Source: Streptomyces kanamyceticus | GTDB taxonomy: Bacteria; Actinomycetota; Actinomycetes; Streptomycetales; Streptomycetaceae | Reading direction: 5' to 3' | Assembly: GCF_008704495.1 (NCBI RefSeq) | Contig: NZ_CP023699.1 | Span: 496,001 to 560,000, forward strand | Length of the DNA stretch: 64,000 nucleotides | Shown: piece after piece, positions 1-9,061 of the stretch | Layout of the letters: every line of letters starts with the position of its first letter | Numbering within the stretch: the first letter of the stretch is position 1 | Program-made: the position numbers and the translations under genes | Notes under the pieces: generated by a model | What the model was told of the DNA's origin: nothing | The model's database searches: none | Seen by the model: only the letters and a program-made list of their open reading frames with translations

Positions 1-2778
1 GGTCGGGGCATACGCGCGAGATGGGTCTCGCTGCTGTGCGCGGCCGCCGTGGCGGTGGGCGGCGGAGGGCTGCTGATCGGCAACGCCGTTCCCGCGGCCG
101 CCGATCCGCTCGGGAACTGCACGCCGACCAAGGGCGCGGTCGTCGCCGTGGACTTCGGCGACTGGGGAGGCGGCGTCGTCCGGGGCTGCGACGCGAGCCC
201 GACCACCGGCTACGACCTGCTGCACGAGGCCGGTTTCAGTACGGCGGGGACCGAGCACGACGGCCCCGCCTTCATCTGCCGCCTCGGCCACCGCGACTTC
301 AACTCCGGTACGCGGTACCCGACACCGGACAAGGAGCAGTGCAAGCTCACCCCGCCCGCCTCCGCCTACTGGTCGTACTGGATCGCTCCGCGCGGCCAGG
401 ACTACTGGACGTACAGCCCGCTCGGCGCCATGAGCCAGAAGCCGAAGAACGGCTCGGTGGAGGCGTGGGTGTTCGGCGCGACCGACCCGGACGGCACCAG
501 CGGCGGGCCGTCGTTCACACCCGCCCAGGTCAGGGCTGGCGGCCAGACCGACCCCGGTGACAACCCGCCCGACGTCGAGCCCGGCGAGGTGGACCTCAAG
601 GTTGCCGATGCCTGGCTCCGGAGCAGGCTCACCGACGGCGACCACATCCGTGACGAGGGCGCCGAAAGCGCCAATCTGTACCAGACGGCGCACACCGCGC
701 TCGCCCTCGTCGCCTCCGGCGGCAGGAGCACCACGCTCACCCGGGTCACGTCCTATCTCGCCGCGCGCACCGCGGAGTTCGCCTACCCGCAGGGCACGGG
801 CAAGGACCCGAACCCGGCGGGCGCGGCCCTGCTCGCGCTCCTCGCCGAGAGCACCGGGGGCGACCCGCACTCCTTCGGCGGCCACAACCTGACGGGCGAC
901 CTCGGCAGGAGCGTGTGCACCGACGGCGGAACGGACACCTGCATCGCCAAGGGAGACTTCCCCGACGTGGGCGACGTGGAGACCCAGGCCCTCGCCGTGC
1001 TCGCTTTGCACCGCGCGGGCCGCAAGGTGCCCGCCGAAGCGGTCGCCCGGGTCGCCGCCCACCAGTGCAAGGACGGCGGCTTCAGCCCCACGCTGCTGCG
1101 TGACGGCCAGAGCTGCAACTACAGCGACCCCGCCACCACTCCGTACGCGGTCATCGCCCTGCAACAGGCGGGCGGGCACTCCGCGGTCGTGGCGAAGGCA
1201 CGCAAGAGCCTGCGCGATGCCCAGCTGCCCACCGGCGCCTTCGCCGCGTATCCGGGAGTGCCCACCGGCGACGTCAACGCCACCGCCAGGTCGGCGCAGG
1301 CCCTGCGCCTGCTCGGCGACACGGTGCGGGCGGACGCCGCGGTCTCGTGGCTGTCCCGGCAGCAGACGAAGAGCGGGGGCTTCGGCTCCGACGAAGGCGC
1401 GAGCGACCCGGAGCTCTATCCGACCTGGGGTGCCGCACTCGCCGGGGCCCGCACGGATCTGGCCGCGCTCACCGCGAAGCGGCCGGACCCGCCGCAGCCG
1501 CCGACCACCGATCCGACCGACCCCACCGATCCGAAGGACCCGACGGATCCGAAGGACCCGGGTGATCCCAGCGGCCCGAATCCGCCCTGGGCCCCGGGCG
1601 AAGGACCCGACCTGAAGAAGGGCACCGCCTACCTCACCGCGGCGACCCGCCTCAAGCAGGGCCACTACTACGAGAACGTCGCCGGGACCGGCTTCGCCGA
1701 CTACGGCCTGACCATCGACGGCGGGTACGCCCTGGCGGCCACCGGCCATGACAACAACGCGCTGCGCGGCATCGTCGACTTCCTGGACGGCAAGGGCAAG
1801 GACGGCGCGACTCCGGGCCGCACCGTCAACGACTGGACGGGGGTGGGAACTTCGCACGCCGCGGGCGGTTCGTTGGGCAAGGTGGCGGTACTGGCCCAGG
1901 CCGTCGGCCGGGACCCGCGTGATTTCGCGGGCCAGGACCTCATCGCGGCGCTCGACAAGTCCGTCTGCGCGAAGCCCAGTCGGGCACCGGACCGCAGCTG
2001 CCCCGCCAAGGGCGCCTACACGTACGCCCCTTCGGTGTTCTCGCAGTCCCTCGGTGTCATCGCCCAGCTGCGGGCCGGGGAGAAGACGTCGGCAGCAGCC
2101 CCGATCGCCTACCTGCGGAGCCTGCAGCACTCCTCCGGCGCCTGGCCCAGCCTCATTCCCTCAAGCGGTGACTCCGAGGTCGACTCGACCGCGATGGCCG
2201 CCATGGCCCTGGACCTGGTGAAGGACACCGAATCCGACAAGGCGGTCGACAAGGCCATCGCCTGGATCGCGGCCAAGCAGCTTCCGGACGGCGGCTTCCC
2301 CGGCGCATCGGGCAACTCCGTCAACTCGGCGGCCCTCGCGGTGCAGGGTCTTTCTCTGAACGCGGCGAAGTACGGCGACGAGATCAAGAAGGCCCGCAAG
2401 TTCCTCGCCGGGCAGCAGAACAGGGACGGCGGTCTCAACGTCGCGGCGGGCGGTCAGCGCGGCTCCGACGTGCGGGCGTCCACGCAGGGGCTCGGCGGGG
2501 CGGTCGGCACGTCGTTCGGCACGCTCGTCAGGGACCTGGACGGGACGACGCCGCAGCCGCCCGCCGATCCGTCCGATGGCGGCCCCTCAGGCAACTCCAC
2601 ACCGGACATCGTCACCCCTGGTGAGGACGCCGCCGGAGGACCGTCGGCCGACGGCTCGCTCGCGTCAACCGGCCTGCAGCTGACCGGACTTGCCATCGCG
2701 GCGGCCGCGCTGTGCTTCGCAGGGTGGCGCACGGTCGTCATCGCCCGCCGCCGCGCCGCCACAGGGGGCCACCAGTGA
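1..2778 (+). CDS. Sortase-anchored surface protein: DUF4430-like domain plus two alpha/alpha-toroid regions (5' end outside window)
   Basis: The reading frame is open to the first base and already shows the basic n-region and hydrophobic core of a signal peptide, so the true start lies just upstream; the GTG at 49 would cut the signal in half. After cleavage near PAAADP there is a domain of about 140 residues ending in YWSYW...AWVFG, which resembles DUF4430. Two blocks of alpha/alpha-toroid (prenyltransferase/squalene-oxidase-like) repeats follow, with QxxDGGF-type turns, joined by a D-P-T/K-D-P repeat linker at about nt 1500-1570. The C-terminus has LASTG, a hydrophobic helix and RRR, a class E sortase (LAxTG) sorting signal. 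In vertebrate intrinsic factor and transcobalamin the same two folds, toroid and DUF4430, bind cobalamin. The gene overlaps the next by GTGA and heads an ECF importer operon, so ligand capture at the cell surface is the inferred role; the ligand is unknown. Confidence 0.8.
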   Translation, partial: GRGIRARWVSLLCAAAVAVGGGGLLIGNAVPAAADPLGNCTPTKGAVVAVDFGDWGGGVVRGCDASPTTGYDLLHEAGFSTAGTEHDGPAFICRLGHRDFNSGTRYPTPDKEQCKLTPPASAYWSYWIAPRGQDYWTYSPLGAMSQKPKNGSVEAWVFGATDPDGTSGGPSFTPAQVRAGGQTDPGDNPPDVEPGEVDLKVADAWLRSRLTDGDHIRDEGAESANLYQTAHTALALVASGGRSTTLTRVTSYLAARTAEFAYPQGTGKDPNPAGAALLALLAESTGGDPHSFGGHNLTGDLGRSVCTDGGTDTCIAKGDFPDVGDVETQALAVLALHRAGRKVPAEAVARVAAHQCKDGGFSPTLLRDGQSCNYSDPATTPYAVIALQQAGGHSAVVAKARKSLRDAQLPTGAFAAYPGVPTGDVNATARSAQALRLLGDTVRADAAVSWLSRQQTKSGGFGSDEGASDPELYPTWGAALAGARTDLAALTAKRPDPPQPPTTDPTDPTDPKDPTDPKDPGDPSGPNPPWAPGEGPDLKKGTAYLTAATRLKQGHYYENVAGTGFADYGLTIDGGYALAATGHDNNALRGIVDFLDGKGKDGATPGRTVNDWTGVGTSHAAGGSLGKVAVLAQAVGRDPRDFAGQDLIAALDKSVCAKPSRAPDRSCPAKGAYTYAPSVFSQSLGVIAQLRAGEKTSAAAPIAYLRSLQHSSGAWPSLIPSSGDSEVDSTAMAAMALDLVKDTESDKAVDKAIAWIAAKQLPDGGFPGASGNSVNSAALAVQGLSLNAAKYGDEIKKARKFLAGQQNRDGGLNVAAGGQRGSDVRASTQGLGGAVGTSFGTLVRDLDGTTPQPPADPSDGGPSGNSTPDIVTPGEDAAGGPSADGSLASTGLQLTGLAIAAAALCFAGWRTVVIARRRAATGGHQ

Positions 2779-3716
2779 TCACCCGGACTCTGCGTACGTT
2801 CGCGAGCGCGGTCGGCGCCCTGACTCTGACCGTGGCGGCCCTGACCGCCACGGCCGCTCCCGCCACCGCCGCGCCCCGGCCCATGGGCCAGTGCACCACC
2901 CGATCGGGAGCCGTGCTCGCGGTCGACTTCAGCGACTGGGGCGGACCCATCCTCCGCTCCTGCGGCACCACGCCGACCACCGGCTACGAGCTGCTCAACC
3001 AAGGCGGCTGGCGCACCACGGGCACCGGCCACGACGGCCCGGCGTTCATCTGCCGGATCGGCTACAGCGGCTACAAGGGCGGCAAACAGTTCCCCACAGC
3101 CTCCCAGGACGACTGCGTCCTCACACCGCCCGCCTCCGCCTACTGGTCGTACTGGCACGCCGATCCCGGCGAGAACACCTGGGAGTACAGCCAGCTCGGC
3201 GCCATGCTCTACAAGCCCAAGCCGGGCAGCGTCGACCTCTGGATCTTCGGCGGCACGAACATCGAGGGCACCAAGGGCCGCCCGACCGTCACCCCTGACC
3301 AACTGCGCGCCCGCAACGCCCGCCCCACCGGCGGCGGCAATCCCCGTACTCCGTACGAGAAGCAGACCTCCAGGCCGCTGCCGCCGAACGTCGACACCGG
3401 CCCCGCTCCGGAGCGACCCGTCAACGAGAAGGCCGCCCCGCCTGCCCCGAAACGCAGCGAGTCCACGAAGAAGCCGTCCGCTTCCCCCTCACCGCCGCAT
3501 TCCCCCTCCGCGTCCCCGTCGCCGTCGCCGAGTACGGAAGCGGGCGGGGCCAAGGCTGGAGCAAAGCCGTCCTCCAAGGTCATCGACGCTGCCCCGGCAG
3601 CCGATGCGGCGCACGACACGGGCTCGTACGCACCGGCCGCCGTCACCGGCGCGCTGGTCCTGCTCATCGGGGGCGCCGCCGTGTACACGGCCCGGCGCCG
3701 CCGACGCGTGGAGTAG
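2775..3716 (+). CDS. Secreted, membrane-tethered DUF4430-like protein
   Basis: The GTG at 2775 overlaps the preceding stop (GTGA), which marks translational coupling. About 30 residues form a signal peptide ending at TAAPATAAP. The next 130 residues are a clear paralogue of the N-terminal domain of the upstream protein (shared features: VDFxDWGG, TPTTGYxLL, DGPAFICR, LTPPASAYWSYW). A Pro/Ser/Lys-rich spacer of about 110 residues follows, then a transmembrane helix and an RRRRR tail. The tail lacks a proper LAxTG; AHDTGS sits where the sorting motif would be, so it may be held by the helix alone. The protein has the capture domain without the toroids and probably works as an accessory ligand-binding or docking protein for the importer encoded just downstream. 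Confidence 0.78.
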   Translation: MITRTLRTFASAVGALTLTVAALTATAAPATAAPRPMGQCTTRSGAVLAVDFSDWGGPILRSCGTTPTTGYELLNQGGWRTTGTGHDGPAFICRIGYSGYKGGKQFPTASQDDCVLTPPASAYWSYWHADPGENTWEYSQLGAMLYKPKPGSVDLWIFGGTNIEGTKGRPTVTPDQLRARNARPTGGGNPRTPYEKQTSRPLPPNVDTGPAPERPVNEKAAPPAPKRSESTKKPSASPSPPHSPSASPSPSPSTEAGGAKAGAKPSSKVIDAAPAADAAHDTGSYAPAAVTGALVLLIGGAAVYTARRRRRVE

Positions 3717-3719
3717 TCC

Positions 3720-4910
3720 GTGCACGACCGCACCCCCGCGCCGTCAGGCCCGACCGAGCGGCGACTGCCCCGCACCCTGCACCCGATGGCCTGGTGGGTC
3801 TGGGCCCTGGCCCTGGCCACGGCGGTCAGCAGGACCAACAACCCGCTGCTGCTCTTCCTCGTGCTCGCCGTCCTCGGCTACGTCATCAGCGTGCGCCGCA
3901 CCGAGGCGCCCTGGGCGCGCGGCTTCAAGTACTACCTCTACCTGGCGCTCACGGTCGTCGCGATCCGCGTGATCTTCCGTGCGGTCTTCGCCACCGGCAT
4001 CACCCCGCACGACCACTTCCTCTTCTCGCTGCCGCACATCCCCACACCCGACTGGTACGCGGGGATCCAACTGGGCGGCCCCGTCTCCCTGGAGGCACTC
4101 CTCTCCGCCGCCGTGGACGGTCTGCGCCTGGCCTGCATGCTCTGCTGCATCGGCGCGGCCAACACCCTGGCCAACCCCAAGCGGGCCCTGCGCGTCCTGC
4201 CCGGCGCGCTCTACGAACTGGGAGTCGCCGTCACCGTCTCCATCAGCGTCGCCCCGCAACTGGTCCAGAGCGTGCAGCGGGTGCACCGCGCCCGGCGGCT
4301 GCGCGCGGGCCGCACCAAGGGCTTGCGCGCCCTGCGCGGCATCGTGGTGCCCGTGCTGGAGGACGCCCTCGAACGGTCGCTGCGGCTCGCCGCCGCGATG
4401 GACTCGCGCGGCTACGGGCGGTCCGGCACGGCGACGCGCCGTTCGCGCCGGGTCACCGGCACGCTCATGCTCCTCGGCATGTGTGGGCTGTGCGCCGGGT
4501 CGTACGGCCTGCTCGACGCCACCGCTCCCCGGCTGCTCGGGTTCCCCGCGATGGCGGCGGGCGCGGCACTGTGCGTGGCGGGACTGCGGCTTGGCGGGCG
4601 CCGGGTCACCCGGACCGCCTACCGGCCCGACCCCTGGCGGTTCGAGGAGTGGGCCGTGGCGGGCTGCGGCGTCCTGTCGGCCGTGCTGCTCTTCACCAAC
4701 GTCGGATTCGACGCGGCGGAACTCAACCCGTCCATCTATCCGCTGAGTTGGCCCACGCTCCCGATGGTGCCCGCGGCAGCCGTCCTGCTGGCGGGCGCCG
4801 CCGGATTCCTCGCGCCGCCACCACTCCCCATCTCCACCCCGTCACCGGGCAGCACCGCACAGCGAGCCGCGCCCCGCACCCGGCACCCTCAGAAAGCCAC
4901 CGCCAAGTGA
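3720..4910 (+). CDS. ECF transporter transmembrane (T) component, CbiQ/EcfT-like
   Basis: A 396-residue membrane protein beginning at GTG 3720, three bases after the previous stop. It has several hydrophobic helices and the cytoplasmic coupling helices typical of EcfT/CbiQ: an Ala-Arg-rich segment around residues 185-245 containing GLRALRGIVVPVLEDALERSL and the AMDSRGYG motif, which in this family contact the two ATPases. EcfT couples ATP hydrolysis to toppling of the substrate-binding S component. Its stop overlaps the start of the ATPase gene (GTGA). The length is above the usual 250-290 residues because of an extra C-terminal membrane region and a Pro-rich tail. Confidence 0.85.
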   Translation: MHDRTPAPSGPTERRLPRTLHPMAWWVWALALATAVSRTNNPLLLFLVLAVLGYVISVRRTEAPWARGFKYYLYLALTVVAIRVIFRAVFATGITPHDHFLFSLPHIPTPDWYAGIQLGGPVSLEALLSAAVDGLRLACMLCCIGAANTLANPKRALRVLPGALYELGVAVTVSISVAPQLVQSVQRVHRARRLRAGRTKGLRALRGIVVPVLEDALERSLRLAAAMDSRGYGRSGTATRRSRRVTGTLMLLGMCGLCAGSYGLLDATAPRLLGFPAMAAGAALCVAGLRLGGRRVTRTAYRPDPWRFEEWAVAGCGVLSAVLLFTNVGFDAAELNPSIYPLSWPTLPMVPAAAVLLAGAAGFLAPPPLPISTPSPGSTAQRAAPRTRHPQKATAK

Positions 4911-6598
4911 TCACCTTCGACCAGGTCACCGTCGCGTACGACGACACGACCGAGCCCGTCCTGCGCGATGTCGACCTCACCGTCGAGGAGGGCGAGCTCT
5001 GCCTCGTCGTCGGCCCCACGGGCGTCGGCAAATCCACCCTGCTCGGCACCGTCAACGGCCTGGTACCGCACTTCACCGGCGGCACGCTGTACGGCACGGT
5101 CACCGTCGACGGCCGCGACACCGCGGGCCACCCGCCCCGGGAACTCGCCGACGTCGTCGGCGTGGTGGGGCAGGACCCCCTGGACGGCTTCGTCACCGAC
5201 ACCGTCGAGGAGGAACTCGCCTATGCCATGGAGCAGTTGGCCGTACCCGCCGACACCATGCGCAAGCGCGTCGAGGAGACCCTCGACCTGCTCGGCCTCG
5301 CCGACCTGCGCCACCGCGCCCTGCACGAACTCTCCGGCGGCCAGCAGCAGCGCGTGGCCATCGGATCGGTCCTCACCGCCCACCCGCGCGTCCTGGTCCT
5401 GGACGAGCCGACGTCCGCGCTCGACCCGACCGCCGCCGAGGAGGTACTGGCGGCGATCACTCGCCTCGTCCACGACCTCGGCGTCACCGTACTGCTGGCC
5501 GAGCACCGCCTGGAGCGCGTCGTGCAGTACGCCGACCGGGTCCTGCACCTGCCGGGCGACGGACGCGTCGAGTCGGGCCCGCCCGCCGAGATGTTCCGCA
5601 CCACGCGCGTCGCGCCACCGGTCGTCCAGCTCGGCCGCCGGGCGGGCTGGGACCCGCTGCCCCTCTCGGTCCGTGACGCCCGCCGCGCCGCGGCCCCGCT
5701 GCGCGCCCGGCTCAAGGACACCGCCGTACCGCCCGCCCGGCCGCTGCCGCCCGCATCGCCGTACGTCCGGCCGAGGCTCCTCGACGCACGTGGCGTCAGC
5801 GTCCTCTACCGGGGCCAGGTCCTGCCCGCCGTGCGGGAGATCGACCTGGAGCTGCGCGGCGGAGAGACCGTCGCGCTGATGGGACGCAACGGATCGGGCA
5901 AGTCCTCGCTGCTGTGGGCGCTGCAGGGGTCCGGTCACCGGACGGACGGCACCGTCCGTGTCACGCCGTGGGGCGTGTCCAAGGCCGATCCCTCCGCCCG
6001 CGCCCAGGACCCCGGCTCCGTCTCCCCCACCCGCGCCCGCCGCCTGGTCGGCCTGGTCCCGCAGACCCCGACCGACCTCCTGTACCTGGAGAGCGTCAAG
6101 CAGGAACTCGACCAGGCCGACGCCGAGTCCGCCACCGAGGGCACCGGGCCGCGCGCCCGCGACATCCTGGACCGCCTGGCCCCCGGCATCCACGGCACCA
6201 CACATCCGCGTGACCTGTCCGAGGGCCAGAAGCTGGCCCTGGTCCTGGCGATCCAGTTGTCCGCCGCCCCCGGCGTCGTCCTCCTGGACGAGCCGACCCG
6301 CGGCCTGGACTACCGGGCCAAGGCGCAGCTCACCGACATCCTCGACGCGCTCGCCGCCGAGGGCAGAGCGGTCGTGGTCTCCACGCACGACGTGGAGTTC
6401 GTCGCCAGGACCGCCGACCGGGTGGTGGTGATGGCCGAGGGCGAGACCGTAGCGGACGGCCCCGCCGCCGACGTGGTCGTGTCCTCCCCCGTCTTCGCCC
6501 CCCAAGTGGCCAAAGTCCTTTCCCCCTTGCCGTACTTGACGGTGGATCAGGCAGTGGCCGGAATTGCCGCCGGGTCCGAGAAGGGCGGGGACGAGTGA
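4907..6598 (+). CDS. ECF transporter ATPase, two ABC domains in one chain
   Basis: The GTG at 4907 overlaps the ecfT stop; the frame continues upstream only as a shadow. The 563-residue protein holds both ATPases of an ECF transporter. The first domain has Walker A GPTGVGKST (about residue 35), signature LSGGQQQR and Walker B VLVLDEPTSALD. The second has GRNGSGKSS (about residue 328), a less usual signature LSEGQKLAL and VVLLDEPTRGLD. A fused A-A' protein is common for ECF systems in actinobacteria. It powers the importer together with the T and S components encoded on each side; the stop overlaps the next start (GTGA). Confidence 0.9.
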   Translation: MITFDQVTVAYDDTTEPVLRDVDLTVEEGELCLVVGPTGVGKSTLLGTVNGLVPHFTGGTLYGTVTVDGRDTAGHPPRELADVVGVVGQDPLDGFVTDTVEEELAYAMEQLAVPADTMRKRVEETLDLLGLADLRHRALHELSGGQQQRVAIGSVLTAHPRVLVLDEPTSALDPTAAEEVLAAITRLVHDLGVTVLLAEHRLERVVQYADRVLHLPGDGRVESGPPAEMFRTTRVAPPVVQLGRRAGWDPLPLSVRDARRAAAPLRARLKDTAVPPARPLPPASPYVRPRLLDARGVSVLYRGQVLPAVREIDLELRGGETVALMGRNGSGKSSLLWALQGSGHRTDGTVRVTPWGVSKADPSARAQDPGSVSPTRARRLVGLVPQTPTDLLYLESVKQELDQADAESATEGTGPRARDILDRLAPGIHGTTHPRDLSEGQKLALVLAIQLSAAPGVVLLDEPTRGLDYRAKAQLTDILDALAAEGRAVVVSTHDVEFVARTADRVVVMAEGETVADGPAADVVVSSPVFAPQVAKVLSPLPYLTVDQAVAGIAAGSEKGGDE

Positions 6599-7443
6599 GC
6601 ACGGCTCCCGGGCAGTCGCGCACCACGGCGATCCGCGTCACGCCCCGTGCCGGAGTGGTCATCTCCCTGGCCGCCTTCGTCGGCCTGGTCGCCTTCTGCT
6701 GGCCGTTCGTGGTCGCCCCGGGCAAGTTCGGCTCGGCCTACGCTCCCCCGTTCATCTTCGGTGCCCTGTTGGTCCTCGTCCTCTGTGTGGTCATCTCCGA
6801 GATCGCCGAGGGCGGCATCAACTCCAAGGCGCTCGCCATGCTCGGTGTGCTCTCCGCCGTCAACGCGGCCATCCGCCCGCTCGGCGCGGGTACGGCGGGC
6901 ATCGAGACCGTCTTCTTCATCCTCGTCCTGGCCGGCCGGGTCTACGGCCCCGGCTTCGGCTTCACCTTGGGCTGTACGTCCCTGTTCGCCTCCGCCCTCA
7001 TCACCGGCGGCGTCGGGCCGTGGATGCCGTACCAGATGTTCGGCTGCGCCTTCGTCGGCATGCTCGCCGGGCTCCTGCCGCGCGCCACGGGCCGCCGTGA
7101 GGTGCTCATGCTCGCGGTCTACGGCTCGCTCTCCGGCTACCTCTTCGGCTTCCTGCTCAATCTCTCCTTCTGGCCGTTCTCCCTCGACCCGAACAGTTCC
7201 ATCGCCTACCTGCCGGGCCTGCCCTTCACCGAGCAGTGGCAGCGCTACATCGCCTTCGACCTGGCGACCTCGCTCGGCTGGGACACCGGCCGAGCGGTCA
7301 CGAACTTCGTCTGCATCACCCTCGCGGGCCCAGCGGTGCTCACCGTCTTCCGCCGGGCCGCACGCAAGGCCCGCTTCCAGGCGCCGATCAGGTTCGTGCC
7401 CCGCCGCACCTCCGCCGGGAGCGAAACCATCACAGATCGATGA
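6595..7443 (+). CDS. ECF transporter substrate-binding (S) component
   Basis: A 282-residue integral membrane protein starting at GTG 6595 (GTGA overlap with the ATPase gene). It has about six hydrophobic helices with small-residue faces (for example GIETVFFILVLAGRVYGPGFGF and GGVGPWMPYQMFGCAFVGMLAGLLP), as in the ECF S-component superfamily. The S component sets substrate specificity. Vitamins such as cobalamin, riboflavin or thiazole precursors are typical cargoes, but nothing in the sequence alone names the ligand. The two toroid/DUF4430-like surface proteins in the same operon make a corrinoid a reasonable guess. Confidence 0.82.
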   Translation: MSTAPGQSRTTAIRVTPRAGVVISLAAFVGLVAFCWPFVVAPGKFGSAYAPPFIFGALLVLVLCVVISEIAEGGINSKALAMLGVLSAVNAAIRPLGAGTAGIETVFFILVLAGRVYGPGFGFTLGCTSLFASALITGGVGPWMPYQMFGCAFVGMLAGLLPRATGRREVLMLAVYGSLSGYLFGFLLNLSFWPFSLDPNSSIAYLPGLPFTEQWQRYIAFDLATSLGWDTGRAVTNFVCITLAGPAVLTVFRRAARKARFQAPIRFVPRRTSAGSETITDR

Positions 7444-7454
7444 GTGTCGGTGCA

Positions 7455-7475
7455 CTGGGGGCACTAGCTCCCCAG
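7455..7475 (+). terminator. Weak hairpin after the ECF operon
   Basis: CTGGGG and CCCCAG pair around a nine-base loop shortly after the S-component stop. The stem is short and no T-run follows, so this is a possible terminator only. Confidence 0.35.
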
Positions 7476-7625
7476 GCTGACGACAGACGGCGCGTACCGC
7501 ACAGGTTTGCGCGGCTGACGCACTCGGTGGACACGCATTCCAAACCAGCGCACGACGCACGCGATGCCGTTCACGCCCTAGCTTTCTGTGTCGACCGCAA
7601 GACCCGAAGCGCAGGGGGAAGCATC

Positions 7626-8105
7626 ATGCGCACCATCCACACGGCGGGGCTCGGAGCAGTCGCAGCCCTGGCCGGTCTGGCAGGCGTACTCGCACCCACC
7701 GCACATGCCGGTACCGCGCCCACGCCCCAGTCAAAGCCGACCATGCTCGTTGCCGGAACCGCCGACACGGGCTACTCCACAGCGGGTTACTGCCAGAAGC
7801 GCATCCTGCGCTGGGGCTATGAGGGATACAGGGCCTGCGGCAGCAACAGGGTCATCGATGTCTCCTGGGACGGGAACAACACTCCCGACGAAACCTTTGT
7901 GATCGGACCCAACAACCACATCTACCACGTGTGGAAGCGGGCGGGCGGGTGGAAGGAGATGCCCGGAAACGGCCGGGCAAACACGATTCGGGACGCCTGC
8001 ATGGGGCCCGGCTACCGAGGGATCATGGTCTGGGCAGGCAACACGACCTACTCAAACGGCTTCTACAGCGGCAAGTGGCACGGCTGGGAAAAGGGAACCT
8101 GCTAA
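7626..8105 (+). CDS. Small secreted protein of unknown function
   Basis: The ATG at 7626 has a good ribosome site (AGGGGGA about 6 bases upstream). The 159-residue product opens with a signal peptide ending near PTAHAG, leaving a mature part of about 130 residues with five cysteines that could pair. The repeated pattern I-x-V-x-W-D-G-N-N...H-I-Y-H-V-W-K and M-V-W-A-G-N looks like short beta-strand repeats as in lectin or tachylectin-like fragments, but I do not recognise the family. It stands alone and is closed by a strong terminator at 8122-8149. Confidence 0.75.
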   Translation: MRTIHTAGLGAVAALAGLAGVLAPTAHAGTAPTPQSKPTMLVAGTADTGYSTAGYCQKRILRWGYEGYRACGSNRVIDVSWDGNNTPDETFVIGPNNHIYHVWKRAGGWKEMPGNGRANTIRDACMGPGYRGIMVWAGNTTYSNGFYSGKWHGWEKGTC

Positions 8106-8121
8106 CACCTGAACCGACAGG

Positions 8122-8149
8122 CGCCCCCACCCCGGTATGGGTGGGGGCG
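8122..8149 (+). terminator. Strong rho-independent-type hairpin
   Basis: A perfect 11-base stem (CGCCCCCACCC / GGGTGGGGGCG) around a six-base loop, 16 bases after the stop of the secreted protein gene. It lacks a long U-run, as is usual in Streptomyces. Confidence 0.8.
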
Positions 8150-8194
8150 TTGGCGTGTCAAGCCATCCGGCGTCCGCGAGTATCCGCATCAACG

Positions 8195-8570
8195 GCAAGA
8201 TTCGCTACGCCAGCGGCGTCGAGCGAGCTTTCAGCCCCACCCGGAGGTGGGTGAAGCCGGCGATGAAAGTCGAGGCGAAATGCTGCGGAGGCCCTACGGG
8301 CTCGGGTGGGAGAACGCCCGCTCATCCCGGTTGGCCCAGCCGAGCCAGGCCGTGACCACCTCACCTCGGCGGATCGGCTGTCCACCAAGCTCGGTGTCGC
8401 GGATCGCGTATCAGAGCAGGTGGTTGACGGGTGAAGTCCAGCGCAGCCCCTCCTCGACGCACGACTTGACCAGCCGCGGATTCCGTCCCAGCAGGTCGTA
8501 CTGCTCGGGGTTCTCGGCGAGGGCGAGCACGGTTCCCGCTGCGGCATATGGCGAGGTCACGTTGGCGCCG
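8195..8570 (-). pseudogene. Cytochrome P450 remnant
   Basis: On the minus strand one frame reads ALAENPEQYDLLGRNPRL and VEEGLRWTSPV, the K-helix region (ExxR) of a bacterial P450, preceded by an I-helix-like ANVTSPYAAAG. A stop codon follows at once after NHLL, then the same frame gives RDTELGGQPIRRGEVV and ANRDERAFSHPSP, the conserved beta region before the heme loop, followed by another stop. A further frame change leaves only traces of the heme-binding stretch. Nothing of the N-terminal half is visible. The gene is dead: two nonsense codons and at least one frameshift. It is not linked to the FK506-type P450 gene, which lies outside the window. Confidence 0.7.
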
Positions 8571-8599
8571 ACCAGCTGCCCGGCCCGCCGGAGCGGCCC

Positions 8600-9000
8600 G
8601 TGATGGACCGGCCGGAGCTGCTGGCCACCGGCGCCTTGTGGCAACGGCTCGGCGAGGACCGGGACATCCCGGCGGGCGTGGCCCTCGCCCACGTCGTGGT
8701 GGCCGCCATGGGCTGTCCGGTAGAGGTGGCGCCTGGCCCGGCCGCCGACCTCCTCGGCCCAACCCTCGCCGCGCTACTGCCTGCAAGGGAAGGCGCGAAG
8801 CGGCTGGGCCTGGCGGGACCGGGGCTCACTGGGCCGGCCGCCGAGCTGGTGCTGGTGCCGGTCCATCCGCAGACCGGCGAGATGTGGCTGCCGAGCGGCG
8901 GCGTACTGCTCCGCAGCGGCTGGGGCGGCTGGGGCGGCTGGGGCGGCTGGGGCGGCTGGGGCGGCTGGGGCGGCTGGGGCGGCTGGGTGCTCTATCACCC
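8600..9000 (+). pseudogene. Unrecognised coding remnant ending in a Gly-Gly-Trp repeat
   Basis: From GTG 8600/ATG 8603 the plus strand has about 100 codons with good Streptomyces third-position GC (MDRPELLATGALWQRLGEDR...). The frame then enters the nine-base tandem repeat at 8921-8983, giving GGW units, and soon loses coding character. There is no clear ribosome site. I do not recognise the family. It lies between the P450 wreck and a truncated lipoprotein on the other strand, so a broken gene is more likely than an active one. Confidence 0.3.
8921..8983. repeat. Seven tandem copies of a 9-base unit
   Basis: Seven exact copies of TGGGGCGGC, preceded and followed by partial units. The unit keeps frame, encoding Gly-Gly-Trp on plus and Pro-Ala-Ala on minus. 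Such a perfect array points to recent slippage. Confidence 0.95.
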
Positions 9001-9061
9001 AGCACACGCGCCGGCAGCCGATCCGGACGGCAGGCGGCCATCGAGCCGTGTGCGGCCACCT

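Noticed and set aside
4889..6505. Long minus-strand frame opposite the ECF ATPase
   Set aside because: Low-complexity Gly/Ala/Val product; the plus frame has two full ABC domains.
8921..8983. Tandem repeat considered as a CRISPR or origin iteron array
   Set aside because: Nine-base units without spacers and without cas genes or DnaA-like boxes.
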